Shown here in pieces: positions 39,223 to 51,215 of a stretch of 64,000 bases of DNA. Under the pieces are notes generated by a model. The model was not told the DNA's origin, did not search any database, and saw only the letters and a list, made by a program, of their open reading frames with translations. Location: positions 1 to 64,000 of the forward strand of contig JAPOXA010000037.1 of the NCBI GenBank assembly GCA_026707325.1, read 5' to 3'. This DNA is from Acidobacteriota bacterium. Its GTDB lineage: Bacteria > Acidobacteriota > Thermoanaerobaculia > Multivoradales > Multivoraceae. The position numbers and the translations under genes were made by a program. Numbering within the stretch: the first letter of the stretch is position 1; each line of letters starts with the position of its first letter.

Positions 39223-39365
39223 CTGGGTGCGCGGGTCTTCCGACCCGCCCTCCGGGCGAAGCCGCAGAGCGGCGTAGCCCGGACAATAGGGCCGCCGGCC
39301 AGAGGCCGGCGACGATGCTGTCGGCCGCCTTCGGCGGCGGCGGGTCAGAAGACCCGCGCACCCAG
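39223..39365. repeat. Palindromic element, full length (143 bp), opposite orientation
   Basis: CTGGGTGCGCGGGTC at the left and its reverse complement ending CACCCAG at the right; one mismatch in the arms (left loop TTCC, right AGAA). The inner stems are the reverse complement of those at 36231-36370. It fills the gap between the protease stop (39219) and the superoxide dismutase stop (39368). Confidence 0.92.
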
Positions 39366-39367
39366 CC

Positions 39368-39967
39368 CTACCCTCTGAACCGCGCCGCGACCGCCTCCCA
39401 GTCGACGACGTTCCAGAAGGCGCTCAGGTAGTCCAGACGCCGGTTCTGGTAGTTCAGGTAGTAGGCGTGCTCCCACACGTCCACTCCGAGCAGGGGCGTC
39501 AGGCCCTCCATCAGCGGCGAGTCCTGGTTCGGCCGCGCGATCACGGCCAGGCCGTCGTCGCCGCTCACCAGCCAGCCCCAGCCGCTGCCGAACTGACCCA
39601 TCGCGGCGCTGACGAAACGCTCCTTCAACTGGTCGAAGCTGCCGAACCGGATGTCGATGGCGGTGGCCAGGTCGCCGCTGGGCGCACCGCCGCCGTTCGG
39701 GCTCATGACCGACCAGAACAGTGAGTGGTTGGCGTGGCCGCCGCCGTGGTTGCGCACGGCGCCCTTGATGGGGTCGGGCACGTCGTCGAAGTTGCGGAGC
39801 AGGTTCTCGACGCTCATCGCCGCGAGTTCGTCGCGGCCCTCGAGAGCGGAGTTCAGGTTCGCGACGTAGGCCGCGTGGTGCTTGTCGTGGTGTATCTCCA
39901 TCGTCCGCGCGTCGATGTGGGGCTCGAGGGCGTCGAACGGGTAGGCCAGATCGGGAACTTCGTGCAT
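39368..39967 (-). CDS. Superoxide dismutase, Fe/Mn family
   Basis: 199 residues. The metal ligands are visible: His26 (HHDKHHAAY region), His in [12 protein letters not shown], Asp and His in [15 protein letters not shown]. It dismutates superoxide in the cytoplasm. Metal choice cannot be set with confidence; a Gly-rich GGGHANHS and [10 protein letters not shown] are seen in both types. Single gene, convergent with the protease across a repeat. Confidence 0.95.
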   Translation of the reverse strand: MHEVPDLAYPFDALEPHIDARTMEIHHDKHHAAYVANLNSALEGRDELAAMSVENLLRNFDDVPDPIKGAVRNHGGGHANHSLFWSVMSPNGGGAPSGDLATAIDIRFGSFDQLKERFVSAAMGQFGSGWGWLVSGDDGLAVIARPNQDSPLMEGLTPLLGVDVWEHAYYLNYQNRRLDYLSAFWNVVDWEAVAARFRG

Positions 39968-40115
39968 GAGTGGGTACTCCTCGGGGGAAGGTGGTTCTGC
40001 CGCCGCGATTCTGCCATGGAGTGAGGCCGCCCGGTGCTCCGTTGACGATGATCTCCGCCTGCCCTAAGATTTCGCGGCCTGCGATGTCCGCCGGACGGCC
40101 GTAGGGTCGCCGCCG

Positions 40116-40190
40116 GGGAGGTTAGCTCAGGGGTAGAGCACCTGCTTTACACGCAGGGGGTCGCGGGTTCGAATCCCCCACCTCCCACCA
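40116..40190 (+). tRNA. tRNA-Val (anticodon UAC)
   Basis: Acceptor GGGAGGT/ACCTCCC, D arm TAGCTCAGGGGTAGAGC, anticodon loop TTTACAC, T loop TTCGAAT, encoded CCA. Confidence 0.97.
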
Positions 40191-40295
40191 CGGAGGTTTC
40201 GGAGTACGCGCGACCAGGAAACCGTCAGTGAATGCCGCATGGCGGCGGGAGCAGCACCAGGCAAGACGAGGGAGAGACGACGAGGACGGACGCAC

Positions 40296-40372
40296 GGGGT
40301 CGTAGTTCAGCTGGTTAGAATGCCGGCCTGTCACGCCGGAGGTCGCGGGTTCGAGTCCCGTCGGCCCCGCCA
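40296..40372 (+). tRNA. tRNA-Asp (anticodon GUC)
   Basis: Acceptor GGGGTCG/CGGCCCC with one G-U pair, anticodon loop CTGTCAC, T loop TTCGAGT, discriminator G and encoded CCA. It lies between tRNA-Val and rpmG; the three may form one transcript. Confidence 0.97.
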
Positions 40373-40424
40373 CTCCGCTCCTCAGCCCTCGAAAGTTGCC
40401 GGCTCGCAAACGGAGGTTGACGAC

Positions 40425-40580
40425 GTGAGAGAGAAGATCAAGCTCGTATCGAGCGCCGGTACCGGGTACTTCTACACGACGACGAAGAACAAGAAGCTCA
40501 GCCAGGAGAAGCTGAAGCTCAAGAAGTACGACCCGAAGATCCGCCGCCACGTCGAGTTCGTCGAAGAGAAGATGCGTTAG
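40425..40580 (+). CDS. rpmG: Ribosomal protein bL33
   Basis: 51 residues from GTG 40425, with GGAGG nine bases upstream. [21 protein letters not shown] and [17 protein letters not shown] are family signatures. No zinc Cys pairs, so this is the Cys-free type. The longer open frame upstream runs back through tRNA-Asp and is not real. A CAGGC/GCCTG dyad follows the stop. Confidence 0.95.
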   Translation: MREKIKLVSSAGTGYFYTTTKNKKLSQEKLKLKKYDPKIRRHVEFVEEKMR

Positions 40581-40670
40581 CAGGCCCCCACGGCGGCCTG
40601 GAGAGTGCTACGCTCTCGCGCCCTTGCCCAACCCTGAGTAGGCCGGCCCGGGCGCCTCCGCTCCACTTGC

Positions 40671-41372
40671 ATGGAGCGGAAGATGAACTCACACACTCAC
40701 CACCGGCAGAGCGAGGAGTGGCACGACTTGCCCGCGCTCTGGCGCCAGTGCGTCGCCCGGGATGCGGATTGGGCATCCCTCGTTCAGCGCGTCGACCCGA
40801 TGTTGCGGAGCACCCTCTCCGGCTTGGGCCGGAGCTACGGCGTGTACCTGAACCGGGATCTCCTCGACGAGGTGATCCAGGAGACCTACGTGCGCCTGCT
40901 GCAGAACGATCGCAGGGTGTTGCGCGGCTGCCGCGGGCGATCCGGGACGACGATCCTGTCCTACCTGCGCCGGGTCGCCCGAAGCACCCTGATCGACTGG
41001 CTGCGGGCCCGCCGGGCACTCAAGCGGGGCCCCGCCGTCGAGCTCAGCATCGACGCCCTGGACGGGCTCGCCGAGTACGTCGACGGTTTCGACGTGCCCA
41101 GCCGGGCCTCCAGCCCGCTCGACGCCATCTACCTGCAGGAACTCCGCCGCCGCTTCCGTCGCGAGTGCTGGTGCGTCGCCAGGCCCGGCGGCACCGCCCC
41201 GCGCGACATCTGGATCACCGAGCGCATGGTGGTCGACGGGTGGAACTCCCGCGAGGCGGCCTGTGTGGTCCAACTGGCGCCGGCCACCGTGGCGACGGTG
41301 CTCAGCCGCATGCGCCGGGAGCTCCGCCGCCGGGGCCTCGTCGTGCCCGGCCGGCTCGGTTCGAGTGCCTGA
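40671..41372 (+). CDS. ECF-type RNA polymerase sigma factor
   Basis: 233 residues from ATG 40671 (ATG 40683, preceded by GGAGCGGAAG, may be the real start). Region 2 shows DLLDEVIQETYVRLLQNDRR and a SYLRRVARSTLIDWLRARRA block. Region 4 is weaker but has WNSREAACVVQLAPATVATVLSR near the end. No anti-sigma gene is adjacent. Target promoters unknown. Confidence 0.75.
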   Translation: MERKMNSHTHHRQSEEWHDLPALWRQCVARDADWASLVQRVDPMLRSTLSGLGRSYGVYLNRDLLDEVIQETYVRLLQNDRRVLRGCRGRSGTTILSYLRRVARSTLIDWLRARRALKRGPAVELSIDALDGLAEYVDGFDVPSRASSPLDAIYLQELRRRFRRECWCVARPGGTAPRDIWITERMVVDGWNSREAACVVQLAPATVATVLSRMRRELRRRGLVVPGRLGSSA

Positions 41373-41395
41373 AGTCCCACTTCGGCAGGAAGTTA

Positions 41396-41404
41396 TGGCA
41401 TAAT
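41396..41404 (+). promoter_or_regulatory. Extended -10 promoter before the ArsR-type regulator
   Basis: TG-g-CATAAT (41396-41404) in a locally AT-rich stretch, about 30 bp ahead of the likely start. Confidence 0.4.
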
Positions 41405-41433
41405 GTCTAACTCTCTTCATTCCTTGGAGACCC

Positions 41434-41811
41434 TTGATCGTGGACCAGAAGACAGAACATCGGCCTGTACGCCTCGGCGGCTCCCTGAGCGGCCTCGAGC
41501 CTCGCGACCGGCGCTCCCGTCACATGACGAAGGTCTTCAAGGCGCTGTCCGACTCGACCCGGCAGAACATACTCCGGCTGTTGGAAGACGAGCAGCGTTG
41601 CGTCGGCGACATCGTCGGCGAGTTCGATCTCTCCCAGCCGACCATCTCGCGCCATCTGTCCGTGCTCAAGGAAGCCGACCTGGTGATCGACCAGAGGCGC
41701 GGCCAGAACGTGATCTACCGTTTGAACGACGAGGCGCTGTCCGAGTCGATGCGCAGCTTCTTCGGGCAGTTCCGGAGCTGTCAGGACTCGCTGCGCAAGC
41801 CCGGCCCCTGA
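41434..41811 (+). CDS. ArsR-family winged-helix repressor
   Basis: 125 residues from TTG 41434 (GTG 41440 or ATG 41524 are alternatives; the conserved part starts near 41524). KVFKALSDSTRQNILRLLEDEQRCVGDIV and LSQPTISRHLSVLKEADLV with QNVIYRLN form the wHTH. The ELCVCDL metal Cys motif of ArsR/SmtB is absent, only one Cys in QRCVGDI, so metal sensing is unlikely. Targets unknown; possibly itself. Confidence 0.85.
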   Translation: MIVDQKTEHRPVRLGGSLSGLEPRDRRSRHMTKVFKALSDSTRQNILRLLEDEQRCVGDIVGEFDLSQPTISRHLSVLKEADLVIDQRRGQNVIYRLNDEALSESMRSFFGQFRSCQDSLRKPGP

Positions 41812-41843
41812 CAGGGTCTTGCTCGTGGGGCCGGGGCGCCTGT

Positions 41844-41934
41844 CGGTGCGCGGGTCTTCTGACCCGCTGCCGCCGAAGGCGGCCGGAAGACGCGCCGGCC
41901 GCCAGGCCGGCTCCTTTCGCGTTAGGGTTCCGCG
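41844..41934. repeat. Palindromic element, left-end copy
   Basis: GTCGGTGCGCGGGTC-TTCT-GACCCG, GCCGCC-GAA-GGCGGC and then GCCGGCC-GCCA-GGCCGGC. It lacks the right terminal repeat and ends 8 bp before a tRNA. The start GTCGGTG is the variant end seen at the right side of the 36231 copy. Confidence 0.88.
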
Positions 41935-41941
41935 TCGATCC

Positions 41942-42018
41942 GGCGGTGTAGCTCAGCCGGTTAGAGCAAGCGGCTCATATCCGCTGTGTCGGGGGTTCGA
42001 GTCCCTCCACCGCCACCA
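41942..42018 (+). tRNA. tRNA with CAU anticodon (Met elongator or Ile2)
   Basis: Acceptor GGCGGTG with its partner, anticodon loop CTCATAT, T loop TTCGAGT, discriminator A, encoded CCA. The CAU anticodon fits elongator Met or the Ile tRNA whose C34 becomes lysidine. Its position 33 bp ahead of tilS favours looking at the second option, but sequence alone does not settle it. Confidence 0.93.
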
Positions 42019-42051
42019 CTTCACGCTTCCGGGGGTTGCCGAGGTTCGACG

Positions 42052-43098
42052 ATGATCGTTCAGCCGGTCGAGGCCGCGGTGACGGGCTTCTTCTCCCGGC
42101 GTCCGGAACTCGCCCGAACGGTTCGCGACGCTCCGTTGGCCGTCGCGTTCTCGGGCGGCCCCGACTCGACGGCGCTGTTGCGCGCCATGCGGCTCTGCGC
42201 GCCCCGGTTCGCCTGGAGGCCCGTGGCCGTCCACGTCGACCACCGGCTGGACGACGGTTCCGCTCGGCGAGCCCGGACGGCGGCCGGGATCGCCGAGCGC
42301 CTGGGAGTCCCCTTCCAGGCCCACGCGGCCCGCCCCCTGCCGCCGGGCCGGAGCCTGGAGGACTGGGCCCGCGCCGAACGCTACCGGCTGCTCGCCGCCG
42401 CCGCCCGCTCGCTTCGGGCGGCGGCGATCCTGACCGCTCACCATCGCCTAGACCAGGCCGAGACGGTGCTTCTCCGCATCCTCTTCGGCAGCGGCACCGC
42501 CGGTCTCGGAGCGATGCGGCCGGTCTCGAACCGGCTCGGGCTGCCGCTGCTCCGGCCGCTGCTGGACGTTGAGCCCGGCAGTCTGCGCGACTACGCGGCT
42601 CACGGCGGCATCGAGCCCGTCGACGATCCGACCAACCGCGCCTCCGGACCGCGACGCAACTTCGTCCGCCGCCGCCTGTTGCCCGCTCTCGCGGCGGAGG
42701 CCCCGGACGTCGACGATCGGCTCGTTCGTCTTGCCGGGGCCGCCCGGAGGGCCGAATCCACCGTACGCCGGTTGCTCGACGACGCGCTGGCGCCGCGTCC
42801 GGGCGAGCAGTCCTGCGAGGTCGAGGTCGAGGCGCTCGCGCGGTTGCCGGCATCGCTGTGGCCGGCGGCGCTGGCCCGCCTGCACCGGCTGGCGGGCGCG
42901 CCCTACCCGCCCACGCGGAACGCCCGGCGGGAGCTGGCGCGGCAGCTCGGACGGCGGACACCGGCCGGGCGGCGCGTCGGCTGCGACTGCGGCGGAGGCT
43001 GGCGCTGGGAACAGCGCCGCGAGCGGCTCAGGGTGCTTCGCCCACGTCCGCGGGAGAATCAAGGGATTGGATCCCTTGAAGTCGGGGGGCTGGAGTGA
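42052..43098 (+). CDS. tilS: tRNA(Ile)-lysidine synthetase
   Basis: 348 residues from ATG 42052. The PP-loop is [11 protein letters not shown], then [23 protein letters not shown] and [10 protein letters not shown], all N-terminal TilS signatures. It changes C34 of tRNA-Ile(CAU) to lysidine so it reads AUA. The C-terminal part is shorter than in E. coli, as in many bacteria. It lies directly after a CAU tRNA and before ftsH, a conserved tilS-ftsH order. Confidence 0.93.
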   Translation: MIVQPVEAAVTGFFSRRPELARTVRDAPLAVAFSGGPDSTALLRAMRLCAPRFAWRPVAVHVDHRLDDGSARRARTAAGIAERLGVPFQAHAARPLPPGRSLEDWARAERYRLLAAAARSLRAAAILTAHHRLDQAETVLLRILFGSGTAGLGAMRPVSNRLGLPLLRPLLDVEPGSLRDYAAHGGIEPVDDPTNRASGPRRNFVRRRLLPALAAEAPDVDDRLVRLAGAARRAESTVRRLLDDALAPRPGEQSCEVEVEALARLPASLWPAALARLHRLAGAPYPPTRNARRELARQLGRRTPAGRRVGCDCGGGWRWEQRRERLRVLRPRPRENQGIGSLEVGGLE

Positions 43099-43189
43099 CA
43101 ACCTTCCGGCTACCCGCTCGTACAGTGGTCATGGAATCGTGCGGGCTTCGGGACCGTTGTCCCTCGCGGGTGAGGCCCCGGTCAGCAAG

Positions 43190-45193
<2,004 letters not shown>

Positions 45194-45240
45194 CGCCGGT
45201 TCGGGAGTAGGCTCGGGCCGGAGGTCGTGATCGGAACGCG

Positions 45241-46071
45241 ATGGACTTGGCGCAGCCGCTCGGTCTTCTAGGCTGGAGGGATCTGGTCGACCTGCTGGTG
45301 GTCGGCCTCATCGTCTACAACCTTCTGCTCCTGATCCGCGGCACCGGGGGCGTTCGCATCCTGGTCGGCATCCTGGTGCTGGCCGCGGCGGCGTGGATCG
45401 CGGCGCTGCTTCGCCTGGACACCCTGCAGGCGTCGCTGAACTACCTGTTGCCGGCGCTGCCGGTCGTCATCGTCGTGCTGTTCCAGAACCAGATCCGCCG
45501 AGTGCTCGCACGCGTCGGCCGCAACCCGCTGCTGCGCCTGACGGCCGAGCAGGCGGGAGAGTCCTGGATCGAGGAGATCGTGGTCGCGGCGCAGGCGCTG
45601 TCCGTCCGGCGGCTGGGAGCGCTGATCGTGATCGAGCGGATCGACGGTCTGCGCGACTACGCGGAGAACGGCATCGCCCTCGACGCGGTGGTTTCCCATG
45701 ACCTGCTGCTGACGATCTTCGCCCACGGCACGCCGCTCCACGACGGCGCCGTGATCGTCCAGAAGGACCGCATCGCGGCGGCGGCCTGCTTTCTGCCGCT
45801 GACCACCAGGGCCGGCGTCTCCATCGAACAGGGTGTCGGGAACCGCCCCGAGGCCAGACCAACCGCGAAGTTCGAACTCGGCACCCGGCACCGCGCCGCG
45901 ATCGGCGCCACCGAGGAGAAGGACGCGGTGGTTGTCGTCGTCTCGGAGGAGACCGGGCGGATCTCGATCGCGCACGAGGGTCGCCTGACCCCCGACCGCA
46001 CACCGCAGGAGCTGCGCGACCAGCTCTCCGAGCTGTTGCTGGCGCCCGGCGCCGTGAGGTCTTCGGAATGA
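45241..46071 (+). CDS. cdaA: Diadenylate cyclase CdaA
   Basis: 276 residues: about three N-terminal membrane helices (to about 85) and a DAC domain. The catalytic DGA is at about 167 (HDGAVIV) and RHR at about 217 (TRHRAAIG). It makes c-di-AMP from two ATP at the inner membrane. It overlaps cdaR by four bases and glmM follows, the classic cdaA-cdaR-glmM operon in which GlmM and CdaR modulate the cyclase. Confidence 0.95.
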   Translation: MDLAQPLGLLGWRDLVDLLVVGLIVYNLLLLIRGTGGVRILVGILVLAAAAWIAALLRLDTLQASLNYLLPALPVVIVVLFQNQIRRVLARVGRNPLLRLTAEQAGESWIEEIVVAAQALSVRRLGALIVIERIDGLRDYAENGIALDAVVSHDLLLTIFAHGTPLHDGAVIVQKDRIAAAACFLPLTTRAGVSIEQGVGNRPEARPTAKFELGTRHRAAIGATEEKDAVVVVVSEETGRISIAHEGRLTPDRTPQELRDQLSELLLAPGAVRSSE

Positions 46072-46793
46072 GGGAGAGCGGCAATCGCTGGACGTTCCGC
46101 GCGCTCGCGGTCGTGATCGCGATCGGCATCTGGCTGCCCGCCTCGTTCTGCCCGCGCCTGCGCGAGATGACGACGCCGCCGATCGAGGCGAACGTCGCAG
46201 GGCGGCTGACGATCCCCGATCACGAGCGCCTGACGGTGTTGAGCATCGAACCCGAGGGGGTTCAGGTCCGCATTCGCGGCAACGACGAGCTGATCGACTC
46301 GCTGGAACTCGACCAGGTCCGCGTCCAGGTTCCCTTGCCCGGGGACGCGCTCGCCGGCGGCCCGTACAGCGGCCCGTGGGAAGTCGAGGTCGTGCTGGCC
46401 GGCGAGGACGTCGTGCTGCCCGACGACCAGGTCGAGGTCGTGTCGGTGACGCCGGATCGTCTCGTCCTGAGCGTCGACGAGGAGATCTCGGTCGCGGTGC
46501 CGGTGGCGGTCGAGTGGATCGGCGAGCCGATCGGCGGCATCAGCGTCGACGACGACAACGTCCTGATCACGCCGGAGAGGGTCACCGTGCAGGGGGCGCG
46601 CTCCGAGATCAACAAGCTGGAGTTCGCGCTGGCCGGGCCCATCGACCTCACCGGCCGGGGCCTCGATTTCACGGCCCGGCAGGTGCGGGTGCGGTTCGCC
46701 AGCGAACACGTCCGGGTCGAGTTCCCGACCATCGTCGACGTGTTCGTGCCGATGATCGAAAGAAGGCCCCAGACTTCCGGCGCGGGCAACTGA
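46068..46793 (+). CDS. cdaR: YbbR-domain protein CdaR
   Basis: 241 residues. One N-terminal helix is followed by two to three YbbR repeats (VLSIEPEGVQVRIRGN and VEVVSVTPDRLVLSVDEE). These lie outside the cytoplasm and bind CdaA. The ATG overlaps the cdaA stop (ATGA), so translation is coupled. The family has no enzyme activity. Confidence 0.87.
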   Translation: MRESGNRWTFRALAVVIAIGIWLPASFCPRLREMTTPPIEANVAGRLTIPDHERLTVLSIEPEGVQVRIRGNDELIDSLELDQVRVQVPLPGDALAGGPYSGPWEVEVVLAGEDVVLPDDQVEVVSVTPDRLVLSVDEEISVAVPVAVEWIGEPIGGISVDDDNVLITPERVTVQGARSEINKLEFALAGPIDLTGRGLDFTARQVRVRFASEHVRVEFPTIVDVFVPMIERRPQTSGAGN

Positions 46794-46811
46794 CCCTTCG
46801 GCACTGGGCAA

Positions 46812-48224
46812 TTGACGCGAAGACTGTTCGGCACGGACGGCATGCGCGCGGTCTTCGGCACGCCGCCGCTCGACCGGCCGACCGTCCAGGCAGTCGGCTA
46901 CTGGTTCGCGAGGCTGAGCGGCGATGGGGCCCGACCGATCATCCTCGGCGGCGACACCCGCGGCAGCCGCACCGAGATCGCCGGCTGGCTCGCCGCGGCC
47001 ATCCGCGCCGCGGGCCGCGACGTGCGTTCGGCCGGTGTCGTGCCCACGCCGGCAGTGGCCTGGCTCGTCACCGAGCTGGGCGCCGCCGGGGGCGTCGTCG
47101 TCTCGGCCAGCCACAACCCGTACACCGACAACGGGGTCAAGCTGATCGGAGCGGACGGCTTCAAGGTCGATCCGTCCATCGAGCAGGCGATCGAAGACCG
47201 GATCGGCTGGGTGCGCGGGTCAGAAGGTCGGCCTTCGGCCGGCGCTCTCCGGCCGCCTCCGGCGGCAGCGGGTCAGAAGACCCGCGTACCAGGGGACGGT
47301 TGGTCTTCGGGCGGCGCCCTTGAGGAAGAGCCCGAACTCGCCGATCGCTACCTCGACCACCTGGCGGCCTCGCTGCCGCCGGACCAACCCCTGGCCGGCC
47401 TGCGGATCGCCGTCGACGCCGCGAACGGCGCCGGTGCTCCGTACGCCGGGCGGCTCTTCGCCGGCCTTGGCGTCGACTGCGCCGTGACCTGCGACCAGCC
47501 GGACGGCCGGAACATCAACCTCGACTGCGGCTCGACCTGCACCGAGCGCATCGCCGCCTTCACCCGCGCCACGGGCAGCGACCTCGGCGTCGCCCTCGAC
47601 GGCGACGCCGACCGCGCCCTGCTCTGCGATCACCTCGGCCGCATCTGCGACGGCGACATCCTGCTCTACATCTGGGCCACCCACCTCGCGGCCCGCGGCG
47701 AACTCCCCGGCCGCCGCATCGTCGCCACGACGATGTCGAACATGGGCCTGGAGAAGGCGCTCGAAGCCGCCAAGGTGGACGTGGTTCGCTGCGGCGTCGG
47801 CGACCGCGAGGTGGTCGAGGTCATGCGCCGAGAGGGTGTCCGCCTCGGCGGCGAACAGTCCGGCCACCTGGTCGACCTGGAACTCGGCACCACCGGCGAC
47901 GGCCTGCTCACCGCCGCCGCCGTGGCCGCGATCGTCGCCGCGTCCGGCCGCACGCTCGCCGACCTGGCCGCCGGCTTCCGCCGCTTCCCGCAGACCCTGC
48001 GCAACGTCAAGGTCCGCGAGAAGCAGCCGCTCGAGAGCGTCCCCGGCCTCAGCGAAGCCCTCGCGTCCGTCGAACGCGAACTCGGAACCTCGGGCCGCGT
48101 CCTGCTCCGCTACAGCGGCACCGAACCGCTCGCCCGAGTGATGATCGAAGGCCCCGACCAGAAGCGCATCGAGGAACTCTGCGGGGACATCGTCGGAGTG
48201 TTGGAGGCCGAACTGGGCCCGTGA
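46812..48224 (+). CDS. glmM: Phosphoglucosamine mutase
   Basis: 470 residues from TTG 46812. It turns GlcN-6-P to GlcN-1-P for UDP-GlcNAc. FGTDGMR starts the protein, the phosphoserine is Ser100 in SASHNP, the metal loop is DGDADR, the sugar loop GGEQSGH and the phosphate loop RYSGTEP. About residues 132-161 (WVRGSEGRPSAGALRPPPAAA...) have no place in the family and are a palindromic repeat read in frame, falling in a surface region between domain 1 and 2. All active-site residues survive. Confidence 0.97.
   Translation: MTRRLFGTDGMRAVFGTPPLDRPTVQAVGYWFARLSGDGARPIILGGDTRGSRTEIAGWLAAAIRAAGRDVRSAGVVPTPAVAWLVTELGAAGGVVVSASHNPYTDNGVKLIGADGFKVDPSIEQAIEDRIGWVRGSEGRPSAGALRPPPAAAGQKTRVPGDGWSSGGALEEEPELADRYLDHLAASLPPDQPLAGLRIAVDAANGAGAPYAGRLFAGLGVDCAVTCDQPDGRNINLDCGSTCTERIAAFTRATGSDLGVALDGDADRALLCDHLGRICDGDILLYIWATHLAARGELPGRRIVATTMSNMGLEKALEAAKVDVVRCGVGDREVVEVMRREGVRLGGEQSGHLVDLELGTTGDGLLTAAAVAAIVAASGRTLADLAAGFRRFPQTLRNVKVREKQPLESVPGLSEALASVERELGTSGRVLLRYSGTEPLARVMIEGPDQKRIEELCGDIVGVLEAELGP
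47207..47292. repeat. Palindromic element, short copy with both ends, in frame inside glmM
   Basis: CTGGGTGCGCGGGTC at left and GACCCGCGTACCAG at right, 86 bp, with GGCCTTCGGCC and GCCGCC-TCC-GGCGGC stems between. It keeps the frame open over about 29 codons. Confidence 0.9.
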
Positions 48225-48230
48225 CCTGTC

Positions 48231-48372
48231 GGTGCGCGGGTCTGACATCCGACCGCCCGAAGACGGGCGCTCGGACTGTGACGCTGGTGGCGCGGGGACG
48301 CGCCACCAGGGTGCTGACCCGCTGCCGCCGCAGGCGGCGTCGAAATCGCCGCCGGCGAAGCCGGCGACCACT
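48231..48372. repeat. Palindromic element interrupted by a second repeat module
   Basis: Starts GGTGCGCGGGTCTGACATC, then CGCCCG-AAGA-CGGGCG. From 48274 to 48316 it carries a module with GGTGGCGCG-GGGA-CGCGCCACC that recurs at 55979-56021. GACCCG, GCCGCC-GCA-GGCGGC and GCCGGCG/GCCGGCG then finish the usual core. It lies between glmM and pdxJ. Confidence 0.85.
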
Positions 48373-48383
48373 AGGATCAAGCC

Positions 48384-49103
48384 ATGACCCATCTCTCCGT
48401 CAACGTCGACCACGTCGCGACCCTGCGGCAGGCCAGACTCGCCGGCTACCCGAGCCCTCTGGAGGCGGCCCGTCTCGCCGAGGCAGCCGGCGCTTTTGGC
48501 ATCACCGTGCATCTGCGCCAGGACCGCCGCCACATCCAGGACCAGGACGTCATCGACCTCCGGAGCGCGGTCAACGGCCGGCTCAATCTCGAGATCGCCG
48601 CCGAGGAGCCGATGCTCCAGTTCGCGGAGCGCGTGAAGCCCGATCAGGTGACGCTGGTTCCCGAACGGCCCGACGAGGTGACCACCGAAGGCGGGCTCGA
48701 CCTGATCGCTCGCGGCGACCAGGTGCGGCGCGCTGCCAGCCGTCTGGCCGAGGCCGGCATCCGCGTCGCCGTCTTCGTCGATCCGGACCTGGCACAGCTC
48801 GCGGCGCTCGACGACCAGGACGACGTCACCGGCTTCGAACTGAACACGGACGCCTACACCCGCGTCTCTGGCGCCAAAGCGGAAGCGGAGTTCGCGAAGA
48901 TCGAGAAAGCAGCCGAACGCGGCCTCGCCGCGGGACGCGAGGCATACGCCGGGCACGGCCTGACCGTCGCCAACGTCGGCCGCGTGGCGGCCCTCGCCGG
49001 CGTCAGCGAACTGAACATCGGTCACTCCATCGTGTCCCGCGCAGTGCTCATCGGCATGCCCGCCGCCGTCGCGGAGATGCTCGAAGCAATGCGCCCCGCC
49101 TGA
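48384..49103 (+). CDS. pdxJ: Pyridoxine 5'-phosphate synthase
   Basis: 239 residues. LSVNVDHVATLRQAR is the N-terminal signature, HLRQDRRHI the active loop, LNLEIA, VTLVPERPDEVTTEGGLD, FVDPD and LNIGHSIVSRAV the rest of the TIM barrel. It joins deoxyxylulose 5-phosphate and 3-amino-2-oxopropyl phosphate to form PNP. Length is normal. Confidence 0.97.
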   Translation: MTHLSVNVDHVATLRQARLAGYPSPLEAARLAEAAGAFGITVHLRQDRRHIQDQDVIDLRSAVNGRLNLEIAAEEPMLQFAERVKPDQVTLVPERPDEVTTEGGLDLIARGDQVRRAASRLAEAGIRVAVFVDPDLAQLAALDDQDDVTGFELNTDAYTRVSGAKAEAEFAKIEKAAERGLAAGREAYAGHGLTVANVGRVAALAGVSELNIGHSIVSRAVLIGMPAAVAEMLEAMRPA

Positions 49104-49122
49104 CCAGCAGAAGCAGAGACCT

Positions 49123-50508
<1,386 letters not shown>

Positions 50509-50556
50509 GGCAGGGATCCTAGGGGCTTGCGCCGTAGAACGCTACGTGAGTCGCGG

Positions 50557-50586
50557 TTGACGGCTTGGCGCCGACTCGGATACCGT
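50557..50586 (+). promoter_or_regulatory. Promoter of the Xre/RES pair
   Basis: -35 TTGACG (50557-50562), 18-nt spacer, -10 TACCGT (50581-50586). The start would fall near 50593, two bases before the antitoxin ATG, so the message may be leaderless. Confidence 0.45.
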
Positions 50587-50594
50587 TCGGATCC

Positions 50595-51215
50595 ATGAGT
50601 GATATTCGTATTCGATCCGTTAGCGATCCGTTCGATGACCGCCAGTCCTTGCCCCTGGGGATTCAAGTACTGACCCGCGCGGAAGCGATGGGGATTCTGG
50701 GCAAGGGCGCCATCGACACGCTGGATGCGTCGGTCTGGAAGGACGTACTGGCCCGGATACGGAATGCTGGCGTGGGACGCCACCTGCCGGCAATCGTCCC
50801 GCAAGGCGGGGACGAACGTGAGGGATTCGTCCGTCAACTCCAGCAACTGAGTGACGCACTGGAGGAGTCGCCGGTTCCGGCCGCAGAGGGACCTCGGCTC
50901 GACAAGCTGCTGGGGCGTGAGCTCCTTGCCAGGTTGCTGCGGGTGTCAGCCGTTAGCCTGCGACGCTACCTGGCGGGCGAGAGAGCGGTGCCTGACGCGG
51001 TTGCGGCGCGCTTGCATTTCCTCGCACTGGTCGCTGGCGACCTTGCGGGGGCCTACAACGACATCGGCGTGCGGCGCTGGTTCGATCGACCGCGGTCGCT
51101 GCTGGACGGCCGGAGGCCGGCGGAACTGCTGGAAGCGGAGTGGCAGCCGGAGGATCCGGGTCCACGGCGGGTTCGCGACTTGGCCAGGGCCCTGGTCTGG
51201 TCTCCTGCCACGTGA
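50595..51215 (+). CDS. Xre/MbcA/ParS-type antitoxin
   Basis: 206 residues from ATG 50595. The last 130 residues match the Xre-MbcA-ParS toxin-binding family: LLRVSAVSLRRYLAGERAVPDAVAARLHFLALVAGDLAGAYNDIGVRRWF and a terminal helix. The front part (1-80) is long and unlike the common short form. It should bind and block the RES protein and repress its own promoter. It overlaps the toxin by four bases (GTGA). Confidence 0.85.
   Translation: MSDIRIRSVSDPFDDRQSLPLGIQVLTRAEAMGILGKGAIDTLDASVWKDVLARIRNAGVGRHLPAIVPQGGDEREGFVRQLQQLSDALEESPVPAAEGPRLDKLLGRELLARLLRVSAVSLRRYLAGERAVPDAVAARLHFLALVAGDLAGAYNDIGVRRWFDRPRSLLDGRRPAELLEAEWQPEDPGPRRVRDLARALVWSPAT

Noticed and set aside
40122..40550. Minus-strand frame with [16 protein letters not shown]
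   Set aside because: Antisense of tRNA-Asp, tRNA-Val and rpmG; another tRNA artefact.
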